Source: Amaurobius ferox (lineage: Eukaryota; Arthropoda; Arachnida; Araneae; Amaurobiidae). From it: a DNA stretch of 64,000 nt. A program made the position numbers and the translations under genes. Location of the stretch: assembly GCA_951213105.1 (NCBI GenBank), contig OX578140.1, positions 120,697,653 to 120,761,652 of the forward strand, read 5' to 3'. The notes beneath the pieces are model-generated. The model was not told where the DNA came from and searched no databases. It saw nothing but the letters and a program-made list of their open reading frames with translations. Within the stretch, counting starts at the first letter, position 1; each line of letters begins with the position of its first letter. Shown here piece after piece: positions 26,325 through 38,865 of this stretch.

Positions 26325-27252
26325 GCTTTCCCTACAATATAAATGGTAATGTATAGGGAAAGCATTGGAATTGTGTCGAAAATTGCAACTCAAGTTTTCG
26401 ACAAATCTACAAATTTTGAGCGAAAAAGAACACGAAAAATTATTTTTGGAGGGGCATATGTGTGTGTGTGTGTCTGTCTGTGTGTAGGTCTGTGCTACGT
26501 ATGTATCCACTAAATGTGCATTGTTATGTATCCACTAATATGCAATGCATGTATCCACTAATGTGAAATGTATGTATCCATTAATATGCAATGTATATAT
26601 CCACTAATGTGCAATGTATGTATCCACTAATGTGCAATGTATGTATCCACTAATGTGCAATGTATGTATCCACTAATGTACAATATATGTATCCAATAAA
26701 TAAAAACTAACTGACCAAATTTCCTAAAATTTGGTTAATAAGTCATTAGTGAGTGACCCTGGAGCTGATTAGATTTTGGTACGATTCGAAAAAAAATAAC
26801 TTACCTTTTTTGCGAAGTGACCCACAAAAATCGTTAAAATCTAAAATAAAAGAATTCATGTACTTAAATGTATCAATTAAATGCTCATTTCATACCTACT
26901 ATTACACACATTTTTATACGCTTTAAACCATTATACGTATGTGATTTATACGTACTGTATATGTACTTGATTTGACTCCAAGAAAATAGCACTAACCCTA
27001 TAACTCAAGGTCTAACCGTTCTCGAGCTATTTTTTAGTTTTTTCTTCATTTCTACAACGTTGTCTTTAAAAATTCATCCAGCTGCCAAATGAAACGAAAA
27101 TTGTATAAAAACTACAAATTCTTTGTATATTCAAGTAATTATCCTTGTTATTTTGTACAATTAGACTCAATTTAATCAATTATGAAAGAAATAAAGAGAA
27201 AACGGATTTAAGTCTGTAGCGAAAGTCCTGTGCTGCCCACATCAGAATTTTT
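26325..27252 (-). repeat. R2 dispersed repeat with 23-bp minisatellite
   Basis: Related to R1 but a distinct subfamily shared with 34805-36175. On the plus strand it opens with an imperfect hairpin (CTTTCCCTACAATAT ... AATGTATAGGGAAAG) followed by GTGTCGAAAATTG. On the minus strand it begins with TCTGATGTGGGCAGCAC-like sequence at about 27240. 26505-26700 holds about eight units of TGTATCCACTAATGTGCAA. Confidence 0.7.
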
Positions 27253-27449
27253 TTTCTGTCAATATAAAAATTGTCTTAGCGAAAAAAAATTTGACGTATC
27301 TCCATTCGTATCACATGACGTATCTCTATACGTAAAACACTGTCTTGTATAATGCAACTATACATTTCATGTCGAAATAAGCATTCGTATTTCAATGACA
27401 GTGTCCACACCCCACACTTTAAATTTCGAATAATTCATGTTCTAATTAA

Positions 27450-27653
27450 TCTTTTGCTTACAGGTGGGACAGCGTCCATCCCAAACGAAGACCCTCTCAA
27501 AAGGACAGATATTTGACATCTTCAATTTGCAGTCCAAGACCGTCAATGCCTGCAAAGCGGGATCGAACTGTTTGGGATAGGGTATGTCAAATATCTGTCT
27601 TTTTGAGAGGTTCTTCCTTTGGGATTGACGCTGTTCCACCCGTAAGCAAAAGG
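27450..27653. mobile_element. TTAA-flanked palindromic MITE, 204 bp
   Basis: Both ends read CTTTTGCTTAC...GTAAGCAAAAGG with inverted repeats of about 75 bp (GGGACAGCGTC, CCTCTCAAAA, GACAGATATTTGACAT). It is flanked by TTAA on both sides (27446-27449, 27654-27657). A second copy lies at 52757-53023. The TTAA duplication suggests mobilisation by a piggyBac-type transposase; this is inference, as no transposase is present. Confidence 0.87.
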
Positions 27654-27794
27654 TTAAGTGATTTACAAAAAAATTGCTACCTCTAGTTTTTTACATAACG
27701 CAAGTACACATAAAATTTCATAACTATAGTCATGTCCACACCTTACAGACACACACACGCCATATCTGAAAATTTCGAATTATGGTCTGGAGGT

Positions 27795-29287
27795 AAAAAA
27801 TCTAATGTGGGCAGCACAGAATTTTTCTAATATAATGTAATGAATGTACTTTTTTTCACGCTGAAAAAATAATGTACGAGTATAAATAAGATCCACGGTA
27901 CTATGCTTCTAACGTTGAATTGTACATTTGCCCTGATGACAACATGTAACATTTTTTCCAATTAACTTATATTTCACGCAATATTGGCAGCATTCTCATA
28001 AGATATAGAATCCATATATTTAAATAATGAATTCATCAATTTGGCGTCATTTTCGTTAAGTTGGCATACTTAACATTTTTGGAATTTTGACGATATTTTC
28101 GGCAATCTGTAAAATAGCGCGAAATTGGAGATCTTTAGCTAGATGATTCGCCAAATGTATCGCCAAGCACTACACACACACGAAAGAAGAGCATTTTTTG
28201 CATACTAGATTAGAAGGTATGCTAGTCATATGACGGAATTCAAAATTTGCAAAACATTACCTCCATTTATCGCCAATTTATCAATTTGGCGACATTTTCG
28301 TCAATCTGGTAACATTTAAAATATTTTCAAAGTTGACTGCATCGTGCCAAATTCGTCGCCACATTTTCCGCCAAGCGTTACGGACAGTGAAATAGGTTAT
28401 TCTTGTAATATACTAGCAGTATTCACGTTCTTCGTAAGGAATATTTAATATAAAGAAGCTTAAAATTCACAATCATGGGCAAATTTCTATAGTATTCTAA
28501 ATAATATTGTTATTCTAAACATTCTATTAAAATATTTAATTTACTTCTCCAAAAAGAAGTAAAAGAATCTCTGTTCTCGTTATACAAATTTATCTTCAGA
28601 GGCAGATTGGCAAAATAAAACATCCAGGCCCCGTTTGTAAACAATTTTACAGAAAATATGAAATTGGAGCAATATATGTCAAAATGAAAATGCTTTGAAA
28701 TTGGATCAACATATGCCAAATTTAAAGGAACAGGTTCACGAGAATGATGTTAAAAATGTATCGCATGATATTACATATGAAAAGTGAACATATTTCTGAA
28801 TAGTTAATACTGTTTTTAATTTTATGCCGTTTTTTGATAAATTTATTTGAAAAATGTACAATATCTCAAGAACGGTTCATGCTAGAGTTCTAAAGTTTAT
28901 GTTAATTGATTTCAAATAAAAAATTACAAAAAAATGATTATTTACATAACTTTATTAAAGGTTAAGATTTTTTGAGGATTTTTTTAATATTTTATTCAAA
29001 ATTTTGGGAGGGGGCGGGGGTCTTGAGGACATTTGATTGCGTTTAAAATCAATAGGCTTCCAGTTTCCACTGATTGTAATTTTTGTATCAAATTTCGTTC
29101 GAATCACTCCATTTGTTCGTGAGATATCGTCTCCATAGACTCACGGACACACACACACACATCACCCCAAAAACGTTCGATTCGAGTTCAGGGATAATGG
29201 AAATGTGCTTTTCCATGGAAAACTCGAACACCCCGTCACAATACCTTCCTTATACATTATACTATGTATAATGAAAGTAAAAAGTGT
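27795..29287 (+). repeat. R1 dispersed repeat, long copy with extra sequence
   Basis: Begins AATCTAATGTGGGCAGCACA and ends in the R1 hairpin (CTTCCTTATACATTATACT then ATGTATAATGAAAG). At about 1.49 kb it is roughly 0.5 kb longer than other copies. Part of the surplus is a duplicated TTGGCGACATTTTCG block, and about 280 bp at 28445-28725 has no match in the other R1 copies. The minus-strand ORF at 28510-28719 lies in that extra piece, but I see no domain in it. Confidence 0.7.
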
Positions 29288-29393
29288 GTTTTCCAGAAAA
29301 ATCTCAACTTCTTGAATTTTGAAGATAACAATACATTAGTTTGAGAAAGCAAAAATGACTAATTAATATAAACTTCAAACTTAATTGACTTAC

Positions 29394-29463
29394 TTCGTTT
29401 TCTTTCCCCATTTCCACTTCCACTTCTGCAACTCATTTAAGGCAGGAACAATATTCTTACTTT
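29394..29463 (-). CDS. Candidate internal exon, unknown protein
   Basis: On the minus strand a 70-bp open stretch is bounded by an acceptor-like TTTGTTTTCTAACAG and a consensus donor GTAAGT. One frame is open and reads like protein (segment NIVPALNELQKW, then a lysine/tryptophan-rich end); another frame has stops. If the acceptor were the AG four bases further in, the phase would fit the candidate exon at 30087-30182. Function unknown. Support is splice-site pattern and composition only, so this could be chance. Confidence 0.3.
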
Positions 29464-30086
29464 CTGTTAGAAAACAAATGATCGTTTTATCGGCTTTTTA
29501 AAGGTACAATCAACTTTAACGGTTTCATTTAGTTTTCTAAATAATTATAAATTGAGGTTTTTGAATAATTATATGCAAGCTATAATTTTGATAAATAAAT
29601 ATAATTTTACTAATAAGCAAAACATTACATAGTAAAGAAAACACCAATAACTATTGTATTGGGAATTCCTGGTACGCATTTAAGATAATAACTATATCAC
29701 CAGGGTCGCCTATACAGATTGTAAGCCCCTTACAAACATTTATCACGCCTCACTTCTTATTTGATTATTTCCCAGGTTATATGTCATGTCTTTTTCTCTT
29801 TCGGGTAGTGGTTTCCCCCATGGGCGGCCCTGATACCACAGGTCTAATTGGGACACATTCTTATTAGTTTTATTTTATTTTTTTTTCTTTTATCTAATAT
29901 TTGCAATTAAATATTTTCTAGTTATTACAGCGCAATATTTTATTATTCAGAGAAACAAATGACATTTCCTTAACCTCGAAAGACAAACGCATTCTAATTT
30001 GTGCCAGAAGCGTGGACGCGTTACCTATGCAAGAGATTAGTGAAAAAAAAACAAAAAAAAAAACTACTGAGTGAAAAAAAGATTAC
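29464..30086. other. Intergenic or intronic DNA
   Basis: No feature recognised. 29690-29870 is somewhat less AT-rich and shares ATATCACCAGGGTCG with 2728-2742, which hints at a short old repeat. Confidence 0.4.
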
Positions 30087-30182
30087 CAGTTATAGATTGA
30101 TGCGAAACATTCTTCCTTCTGCATATTTTGAATGCGTGCGGAATTACGGATGCGTGTTGTGTGCGACGGTGGTACAATAAAC
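30087..30182 (-). CDS. Candidate internal exon, unknown protein
   Basis: A 96-bp minus-strand stretch follows an acceptor-like AAACCTTTCCCTATAG and precedes a donor-like GTAATC. One frame is open throughout, with unbiased, protein-like composition (VPPSHTTRIRNSARIQN, then MQKEECFASIYN). The stretch is notably less AT-rich than its flanks. It would begin after two bases of a split codon and end with two, so it cannot join the exon at 37130-37258 directly (that one ends in phase 0). If it belongs to the same gene, an exon between them is missing from my reading. I do not recognise the protein. Confidence 0.4.
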
Positions 30183-30492
30183 CTATAGGGAAAGGTTTCG
30201 ATATTTTCTGAGGGATTTTTTTGTTTAAATTTTTTAAAAAAATTATACAGTTTTGATAGATTAATAGAATGCAGTTTATTTTGTTTCGAATCGGACTTAA
30301 GTGACGAAATTATCAATGATAAAACGTTTGAATGAAACGTTTGCAGTCACTCTGCGGGGTGAGCGTGGGGGCAAAGTATGCATACTAGTGTATAACGAAG
30401 AAGGCTATGCATAGATGTCGCAGATCTAAAATTTAATTGTTTTACGCTTTTCTACCAGGATTGTTTTATAATACAGCTTAAAGAGCATATAT

Positions 30493-30772
30493 GGGGCGAA
30501 ACAGCCCAGGGGTTAAGACACGGTGATTAAACTCAGAGAACCTAAGTTCGATTCCCGGCTCTGCTGAAACTGTCCCCGTGTTCCAGCCAAATACGGGCAC
30601 GTTACATATGTGGGTCTGAAAGTCCTTCCGAGAGGTTGGTGGAAGGGGAAAGAGCGTACGGTTCCTGTGGATGTCGCCTCTACTGGATTCTGGTCTAAAT
30701 TGGTGGCACTATCCCGGCTGTCCAAACAGATACCTTACATTTTCGGGTAGGTCGGACTGTCTGGGTCAAAAG
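30493..30772 (+). repeat. SINE-A, full-length diverged copy
   Basis: Has the tRNA-like head (CAGGGGTTAAGACAC, then B box AAGTTCGATTCCCGG), body (GTGGGTCTGAAAGTCCTTCC, GGATGTCGCC) and tail (GTAGGTCGGACTGTCTGGGT) in the same order as the 10912 and 12299 copies. Length is about 280 bp. No clear TSD seen. Confidence 0.85.
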
Positions 30773-32109
30773 TAAGAAAGAGAACTTAAAGATTGTATAA
30801 AATACGAGAACATTAAATATGGGATTCTCTATCAAGAGTTTTTCATACACTTTTATTCCAAAATTCGCCAAATTAGTTGCTAAAGTCACCTAATGTGTCG
30901 CTAAGTTAAAGTGACGCAGACCTTCAAATTATAACAATAGTTTCCTGTTAGGTATTCGTAACAATGTGATGTCACTTCCGTTACATATTTCTGTTCTTTC
31001 CTCGTCGCATTTCTTTCATGGTTTATTCCGTACCTAGAGCCCTAAGATATTTTATATCAAAAGGGATATGTGCACTTAAAGCCGATGTCTAGTATTGTAC
31101 GCACAACTCATACATTGCCACACTTATTCAATTATAATCAAATTGCTATGTAATACGTTTTAATAATACTAAAATTAAAGTTTTAAAATGGTGGGAAAAT
31201 ATACACTTACATTTCTTCATGGATGTATTTGATTTTTCTGTTTGTTTTCCTTTAAACTAAAATATCTGGAGTGTGAATCTCGACACGACTCACATTCATA
31301 TTCCATAAAATTTTATTCCACTTGTATTAAATGCTTTATTAAAACAGATTAAACCTGAAGGGTGCAATGCATGGTTTTCCCAAACAGGTTCAAATCTATT
31401 TTTCTTCATATTTTTCATAATCTATTAAATTGAGTTTAATTACACAAAATGATACTGTTATTTACTTGATATTATATTCAATTTAAAGTTTTTAAAACAT
31501 ATTTTTTCTCATCTAGCGACTTATCGTATTATTAAACATATCCAGCTTGCAAAAATCCCCCCCCACACGAAACACACACACATATATATATATATATATA
31601 ATAATAGTTTGAAAATTCAATGATAGAATAGAGAGAAGTTGTAACTCAAAAAACCCTAACTTTAAAATATACCTACATAATAAAAAGAAGTATTAAATAG
31701 AGAATCTTCAATCAAATAGAAAATAAAATGCAAATTTTTAGTCTTCAAGCTGTAGATAATCAACAAATATCAATGAAATGGAATCGATAATTGAAAATTA
31801 AAAAAGAAAATCCAAACATTAAATATATACACGTGGATAAGCACTAGGCCTATATAAATGAATTGTTCATTTTGGAAAACTCTTCTTCAAGTCCAAGTAT
31901 TTAATCAAAATGAACACAAAATGTGTGTTTCTGCTGTTAGAGATAGATTATTTACTACTCATATAAGGACTACACACATAAAGATGAAAAAATTATAAAG
32001 GAAACAAGAATACCTGAAAATATTCTGCAAATGTCCTAACAAGTGGAGCCCAGAATGAAGAGACTATGTAGAAAATTTTGGAATAGTGTATTATGAGTTA
32101 CTACTTAAT
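30773..32109. other. Intergenic DNA, microsatellites
   Basis: No gene recognised. 31560-31605 holds a C run, a (CA)n run and a (TA)n run. Confidence 0.5.
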
Positions 32110-32125
32110 TCTAACATTGGATTTA

Positions 32126-32164
<39 letters not shown>

Positions 32165-32980
32165 AGGTATAGAATTTTATGAAATCGATTAAAATTTTCA
32201 AGGGAATTAAATTTTAAGAAATACAAAATTTAAATTTTTATACGGTCCCCGTACAAAAACATTTCCAATGAGTAAAATGTGCCCCATACACTAATAAGGC
32301 GATGTACAAAATTTCAGCATTTTATCATAAAAAGTCCCAAAGATATGAAGAGGCAAAAATGCTGACTTAAACCACTTTTCGATGCATCGACATGGGTTCT
32401 CAAAAATCATGTCCGCAGATCGCATTTCAGGGGTCATATACAAATTACGAAAGAAAACAATGATTGCATAAATAAATAATAATTTTGCTATTTATCGGTA
32501 CAAAAGTATCAACACTGTACAGAAATAATAACTGTACACAAAGATTACAGAGCTTGTTCAAAATGTTTTCCATCTATGCCAAAGATCCATTAAAGATATG
32601 AGGCAGATATTATGTGCCTATGATGCATTTCTGCGTTGCATCATTTGCACTCTTGCTGTAAACATTTACATTTAAATTTGTGATTAATCTCTCACCAATT
32701 TTGTTTAAACATATCTCTGGGATTTTTAATGATAAAATGCTAAAATTTTGTACTCGACCTTATTAGTGTATGGGGCACATTTTACTCATTGGAAATGTTT
32801 TGTACGGGTGCCGTAAAAAAAATTTAAATTTTGTATTTCTTCAAACTTAATCCAATGAGAATTTTTATCGATTTTATAAAATTCTGTACCTTTTATTACG
32901 CAACTCTGTAATTTATTATATACGTCTAAGATCAATATTTAAGAAATAAAAGTCTAGGTAAAGGTTTTTGGGACACCCTG
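32110..32980. mobile_element. Mariner-type MITE with degraded left end
   Basis: Long inverted repeats of about 190 bp (32160-32345 and 32710-32905; for example GTATGGGGCACATTTTACTC and ATTTTATAAAATTCTGTACC with their inverses) surround a non-coding middle. The right end is TTTTTGGGACACCCTG followed by TA, the same terminal motif as the MITE at 20372-21232. The left terminus is replaced by a (TA)n run at 32130-32158. Confidence 0.75.
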
Positions 32981-33239
32981 TATATATTTCTAGAACGGTT
33001 GGTCTTATAAAAAAGGGGTTGGTATTATCATTTTTACCATCAAAAATTAAGTACAAAACAACTATTTAAGCAGTACAATTAATCACATCTAGCTTTGTAT
33101 TACAGATTTTGATGATTTTTGCGGATCATTTCACAAGAAACATGGGTTATTATTCCTTGAATCGTATCAAAATCTAATCACCACGAGGGTAACTATATCT
33201 ATAAAATCATCCTGTATATCTATAAAATCATACCCAACA

Positions 33240-33705
33240 TTTAGAAAAGGTTAATGCTAGAGTTTTAAAATTTGAATCAAACGTTTTCTAATTAAAAATC
33301 ACATAAGAAATGATTATTTACGTAGCATTATTGAAATTTCTGAATTTTTTGATGATTTTTTCAAAATATTATTTGAAAATTAGTGGATCTTCCAAACATT
33401 CGATTGCGTTTGATATCAATAGGTTTTCAGTATTCATTGATTGCAATTTTTGTACCAAATTTCATTAGAAGCATTCCATTCGTTCGTGAGACATCGCTTC
33501 CACTGACTCACGGACAAACACACACAGACATCACCTTATATATACACAGAGACATCACCTCATATATACACACAGACATCACCTCAAATGCGCTCGATTC
33601 GAGTTTAGGGATGCTTGAAACGCGCTTTTCCATCGAAAACTTGAAGTAGAATTTTCGACTCCGTTATAATACGTTTACTGTGCATTATACTATGTATATA
33701 GGAAA
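33240..33705 (+). repeat. R1 dispersed repeat, 3' part
   Basis: Carries the end half of R1: CGATTGCGTTTGATATCAAT, ACTCACGGACAAACACACAC, three iterations of ACAGACATCACCT, GGGATGCTTGAAACGCGCTT, and the terminal hairpin around 33675-33700. The 88-codon ORF here is a repeat shadow. Confidence 0.7.
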
Positions 33706-34804
33706 GCAATTATATCTAATTGCAGTTCTTCACGCGCAATGTATATAGTACATATGTAATTTGATTTGATAATTGTATTCGTTCTTGAGTATTATTTTCA
33801 ATGAATTTTCAACCTCCAACCCCTCAGAGAACAGAGAGAGAGAAAAAAAAAGGCATTTTTGAATTTTTTTTTTTCAAATTCTTCAAAAGCCTCCGGTGAC
33901 AAAATTTGCATATTTATAGACTAATAGTTTCCTCCACATGACAGAACCTAATGAAGAAATATTTTCAATTTTCCCCTCAGGGGTGTATAAAATGGCAATT
34001 TTTAGATGAGTCTCCCCCCCCCCCCCACACACAATGGAGTCCTCAGGCAACGTGGAAGGCTAATTCTTTGCATATACTTTTAGTACCGACAACAGGACAG
34101 AAAACGGAGCTGGATTTCCGATTTATTTTCTGGGGATGCGCTAAATAGTGGAATAATAGTGAGCTAATAGTGGTCGTAAAGCCTTTCCAGACGGTGAACT
34201 GAAAGGTTAAAACTCAGTACACTTATAGTATCGATCACAGTACAGAGCGTAAATGAGCCAATTGTTTATTAAGTAACTCTTAATGATTGGTGAATATTTT
34301 GTGATTAGTGACTATGACTATTTTGGACGCTAAATACCATGCATTTTTTACGAAATAAAACTAATTAAAGCAAAGTCGAAACTCCATTTTATAAGAGTAT
34401 TAGATAACTTTAAAAGAGTTTTTAATTAAAAACTGTAAAAAGCACTTTTTTATAATGATATAAATAAAATACACATGTTGTTAATAAAAATACAGATTTC
34501 TATGTAGTGCGATTATCCACGTTTATTTTTACTAACTAAAATTAAAAGGAGCAAATAAGTAATAATGTAGCATCATAAAAATAAAACAAAATGTAACAGA
34601 TAAAACCTTCTTTATAACCCTTAAGCTTTAAGTAATTTATTCTCCAACTGGGATTCAAACCATTAAACTTTCCTGGACTTTGCTTCGTCCATTTAGCTAC
34701 TGGGATGATATTCTTATCTCTTATATTGGACGTGAACCCTACATTCTTCTTTTTTAATTTCAGCTTAAACTAAAACTTCCATCTTATTCATTATATTCTT
34801 CTTT
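33706..34804. other. Intergenic DNA, no gene supported
   Basis: A C/CA run lies at 34013-34033. The 65-codon frame at 33951-34148 crosses it and has no domain. 34650-34730 resembles 36440-36480 (TTAGCTACTGGGATGATATT / TAAGCTACTGGGATATTATT), probably an old shared repeat. Confidence 0.45.
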
Positions 34805-36175
34805 TTATTTTCCTTATAATATGTGGTAATCTATAGGGAGAACATTGGAATCGTGTCGAAAATCGGAAGTCGAGATTTCGACTGATCTATACGTTTTGAC
34901 CACTCTAGAACACAAATACACCATTTTTAGCGTGCCTTTTGTGTGTGTCAGTGCAATATCACTCTAGATCAAAACTATTCAAAATATCATAAAATTTGGT
35001 ATATAAATCACTTGTGGTTTACTCTGCAGCTGATTAGATATGAGAATGGTTCAGATAAATAGAACCTGTTTTATTTTTCTGAAATAGCTCTCAAAAATCG
35101 TCAAAATCAGAAATAAACAAATAAATATGCTCAAAAGCCTCTATTAAATGCATGTTTCATACATCATTTTTAATGACTAAATGAATAAGATATATTTTAT
35201 GGCTTTAAGATAGACCGTTCTCGAGATATTACAGTTTTTTTTTGTAATTTTCAGAAGCGGAAGATGTTTTTCTCTGTAGTAAAGATAATTAGATGTAATT
35301 TCTTTAAATTTGGTAGGTCAGTCATTCGTAGATTATCTTGATGTTGATTGATTTTGGTATGATTTGGAAAAATAGAGCATATCTTTTTTACTTTCCCTAC
35401 AATACATGGTAATGTATAGGGAAAGTATTGGAATCGTGTCGAAAATCGTAACTTGAGTTTTTGACGGATCTACACGTTTGGAGACCTCTGGAACACGAAA
35501 AACTATTTTTAGCGTGGTGTCTGTGTGTGTCAATATATGTATCCACTCTAACTCGAAAACTAATTTACCAAATTTCATAAAATGTTATAGGTAAGTTACT
35601 TAGCTCTGGTGCTGATTAGATTCTGGTACGATTCGGAATAAAAGAATCAACATTTTTTGCACAATGACCCGAAAAAGTCACATGTATTCACTTTAGCTAA
35701 AAAACTAATTGAGCCAATTTCATAAAATTTGGTATATAAGTTATTTGTAGATTACCCTGGTGCTGATTAGATTTTAGTACGATTTAGAAAAAAAGAATCT
35801 GCCCTTTTTACGAAAAGACCTGCAAAAATCTAAAAGAAGAAAAGATTGCATATGCTCAAATGTATCATGTAAACACTTGTTTTATACGTAATTTTTGAAG
35901 ATGAAAATGATAAGACGAATCCCATTAATCTAGGACTAACTGCTCACGAGATATTTTAGTTTCTCTGCATTTTTGCTACGCCGCCTTTGAAAATACGTTT
36001 AGTTACTAAATGAAGACGAAAATTGAATCAAAAGTGCAAATGCAGCGTATTTTCAAATAATGATGCATGTTACCTTGCGCAATTAAACTCAATTTAATGA
36101 ATTACAGAAGAAATAAAGAGACCATGAATTTGAGTCTACAGGAAAAGTCCTGTGTTGCCCACATCAGATTTTTTG
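34805..36175 (-). repeat. R2 dispersed repeats, two in tandem
   Basis: Two R2 heads occur one after the other, at 34805-34870 and 35390-35460, each with hairpin-like ends and GTGTCGAAAATCG. The shared start on the minus strand, AATCTGATGTGGGCAACACA, is at 36150-36172. The part between 34980 and 36130 repeats the AATTTCATAAAATTTGGTAT block several times. Confidence 0.65.
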
Positions 36176-37129
36176 TTTTATAAAATGGCTCGTCAAAAAT
36201 GGTCAAGATTTAAAATAAAAATTAAATTTGTTTAAATGCATTAATTAAATGCTTGCTCAAGACGTAAGTTTTAACACTGAAACGAATAAGATTAAACCAT
36301 TAATCTAAGATGAACCAGTTTTGAGATAGTTAAGCTTTTTGAAATTTTGAGCAGCTAGGTTTTAAAATGCGTTAAGTTACCTAATGAAAAAGAATGCGTA
36401 TTAAAATCTGCAACTTGGATAAAATATCTAATAAGAACCTTGCCAGACAACGCTCCATTAAGCTACTGGGATATTATTTTTATCATCCATACTAGAAATG
36501 GATTCTACAAAGTGCTTATTATTCTCTTTTGATTAATCAGTTCAATGAAATGATAGTGAACAATTGAAATAGAATAGTGGTGAAACAAAGTGATAAAATA
36601 TAGAATTTAATCCACCCACAGACAAAAAATATTTCAAATTGCATACTTTTAAATTTATAAATGCAAAAATAAAAAAAGTTCGACAATTTGAATAAAAATG
36701 TAAAACCTGTATCGTTCTAAGATTATTTCACACAATTGTTTTAAAATTAAAATTAAATCTAACCTAAAAGAAATAGCAGAGCGATTAGAATAAAATTATA
36801 ATTAAATAAAACATGGCTATGAAAATTCAAATAAGATTAAAACGCGAATGCTAATCATAAAAAATATTAAAAATTAATATTTAAAGGGTTTTGAATTAAA
36901 AAAAAAATAAAAGTTAAATAAAGTTATATATTCTCAATTATTTTGGGTATTCCCTATAAATGCAAATTCTCTTTATCACCCATATAATTTTCCACGTGTA
37001 TTTTAACAATAAAATAAACAAACAAACAAATTGTTACGTTAAAATAAGAAACATCCAAAGTACATCAGAAAAAGAAATCCGCTATAATCCCTCTAATAAA
37101 TAACTGCCTATTACCTCATCCGAACTTAC
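36176..37129. other. AT-rich DNA, probable first intron side
   Basis: Very AT-rich, no repeat copy recognised beyond the short match noted with 34650-34730. If the exon at 37130-37258 is real, this is the start of its downstream intron, beginning with GTAAGTTCGG on the minus strand. Confidence 0.4.
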
Positions 37130-37258
37130 CTGAGAACGATCCCCGTAATCTGGCAGTCTCTTCCGGCCAGCCAACTTGATCGCCTGCATCTCGACAGACT
37201 CTGCAGTATTCGATGTATACCGGAATTTCAGGGCCCTAGAGGAAAGGCGTGGATCCAT
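37130..37258 (-). CDS. First coding exon of an unidentified host gene
   Basis: Read leftwards, ATG at 37258-37256 opens 43 codons that run to a textbook splice donor (CTCAG then GTAAGT, exon end 37130, phase 0). An in-frame TGA nine bases upstream (37267-37265) makes this ATG the start rather than an internal codon. The peptide begins MDPRLSSRALKFRY and ends GRKRLPDYGDRSQ. Composition is balanced and GC-rich against an AT-rich background, as expected of a conserved exon, and no other frame looks like protein. No signal peptide or membrane segment is seen, and the peptide is basic. I do not recognise the family. It is too short for usual ORF cut-offs, so it would be missed by simple ORF calling. 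The rest of the gene lies to the left, perhaps including 30087-30182. Confidence 0.7.
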
Positions 37259-37460
37259 GTGACGTCACCGAGAGGCACGTGCGACGGCCACACCCACGGC
37301 TAGGGCCCCATTTATCACGGCAGGTGAGGTCCTTTCATAATCTCTGACGACTCTTTTCTGCGTCTTTGACTGATTTTGGCTGGCCCCCTTTTTTATTCTT
37401 CCACGTTCGATGTCATTATTCTTCGGCCTTTGTCGGCGAGAGATGGTCTCTTGCCGAGTG
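37259..37460 (-). promoter_or_regulatory. Probable promoter and 5' UTR of the 37130-37258 exon
   Basis: GC-richer island just upstream of the ATG. Going upstream it has a perfect CRE (TGACGTCA, 37260-37267), an E-box CACGTG (37276-37281), an arthropod-type initiator TCAGT (37369-37373, minus strand) and, about 27 bases further, a TATA-like AATAAAAAAGG (37386-37398). That spacing fits transcription starting near 37370 and a 5' UTR of about 110 bases. Motifs are seen directly; promoter activity is inferred. Confidence 0.5.
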
Positions 37461-37628
37461 ACAAAGGGAAGATAGAAAGGATGAATGTTTGTTGGGGGAT
37501 TTTATGAGATAATGATGCCCAAGAGCTACTAAGATGAGCATCGATGTCGCGAATTAGTTCGTAAAGTGGATTTAGTGTACTTGTGCCAACATATTTTTAT
37601 TTATATCCGTTCTTGAGATTCCTGATAC

Positions 37629-37696
<68 letters not shown>

Positions 37697-38865
37697 TGAA
37701 AGATTTTAATCGAAAATTATGCATAAACTACTGTATGTACAAAAAAACCCATCTCTAGCATATCTGTTACAAATGAGTAACTATAGACCAAGACTAAGGA
37801 TAAAGATAGAAGGTAACATATCACAACAATGGAAAGGGGTAACAAATCACTACAATATATATATATACATATATATATATGGGGTGTCAATTTGAAGTTG
37901 TATTCCGCTGTTTCGGATTTTCGATATTTAAAATAATTTAATGTAAAATTATTTAATTTAAAATTATTTAATTTAAAAATTGCAATTTTTATAGTATCAA
38001 GCAGGAGATGCTTCTTTGTTGCTGACATTTCCGCAGGTTGCCACTATAACGTCTCGACTGACACTATACTGTCTTTACCAACATTACACAGTAACTGCCG
38101 GTACTATGCCATCAGTATAACTGCACTCATGTGCTTGTTAGACAGGACAGGTCCCAGTGACCCCCAGTGAAGTTATATATGCAGGGGTCACTGGGACTTT
38201 GGCGCCCGAATTTAGAAGGCCCCAAACTTTCCTACGAAAGTCTAACATTTTTAAAAAGCTATTGAAATAAAGCTGGGTATATTAACTTACATATCAGTGG
38301 AATTTTTCTTCGAAACGTTTATTTACTGTTGATGGTATAAGTGAGTATTTGGTAGGAGGCTTCAAAACCAACTAGGCATTTAGTTCCGTCTATCGGAAGT
38401 CAAGTCTTGCACAGAGGTCAGATGTCCTGTTTCTTTCTGGATATCACTTTGTTGCAATTTGATATTTTGGCTTTTCGATATTTAAAATGATTCAATTCAA
38501 ACATTTTTAATATTCCTTTGATCATTTTTCTCATCTAAACTCAGTTTTGATTCAAGTATAAAACAAAAATCAGAATAAAAAAAATGTAGTCATGCCCAGT
38601 ATGAACCTCTACTGGATTGAACCACTGGTTCACATAATTAACTATAGAAAGTTGAATCTACAGTTTGAGCTTTTCGTATCATGAAAGATGGATTAGAGCG
38701 AAGCTCTGTTTTTACATTTCCACTTTTCCCATTTTCCTTATAAATATAAATCAAAATGTTTCCTTCTTATTGGTTACTTTCACCTTTTACCTAACTATAG
38801 AAAAACTGCGGAAGAATTATACGATTGGTAAGTAATTAAGTTTAATTAAGTAATTAATAATAAAG
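37461..38865. other. Intergenic DNA, (TA)n tracts
   Basis: (TA)n at 37640-37686 preceded by (CATA)n, and a shorter run at 37857-37880. 38140-38215 is less AT-rich and contains CAGTGACCCCCAGTGA. No gene. The 103-codon minus ORF is low-complexity. Confidence 0.5.
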
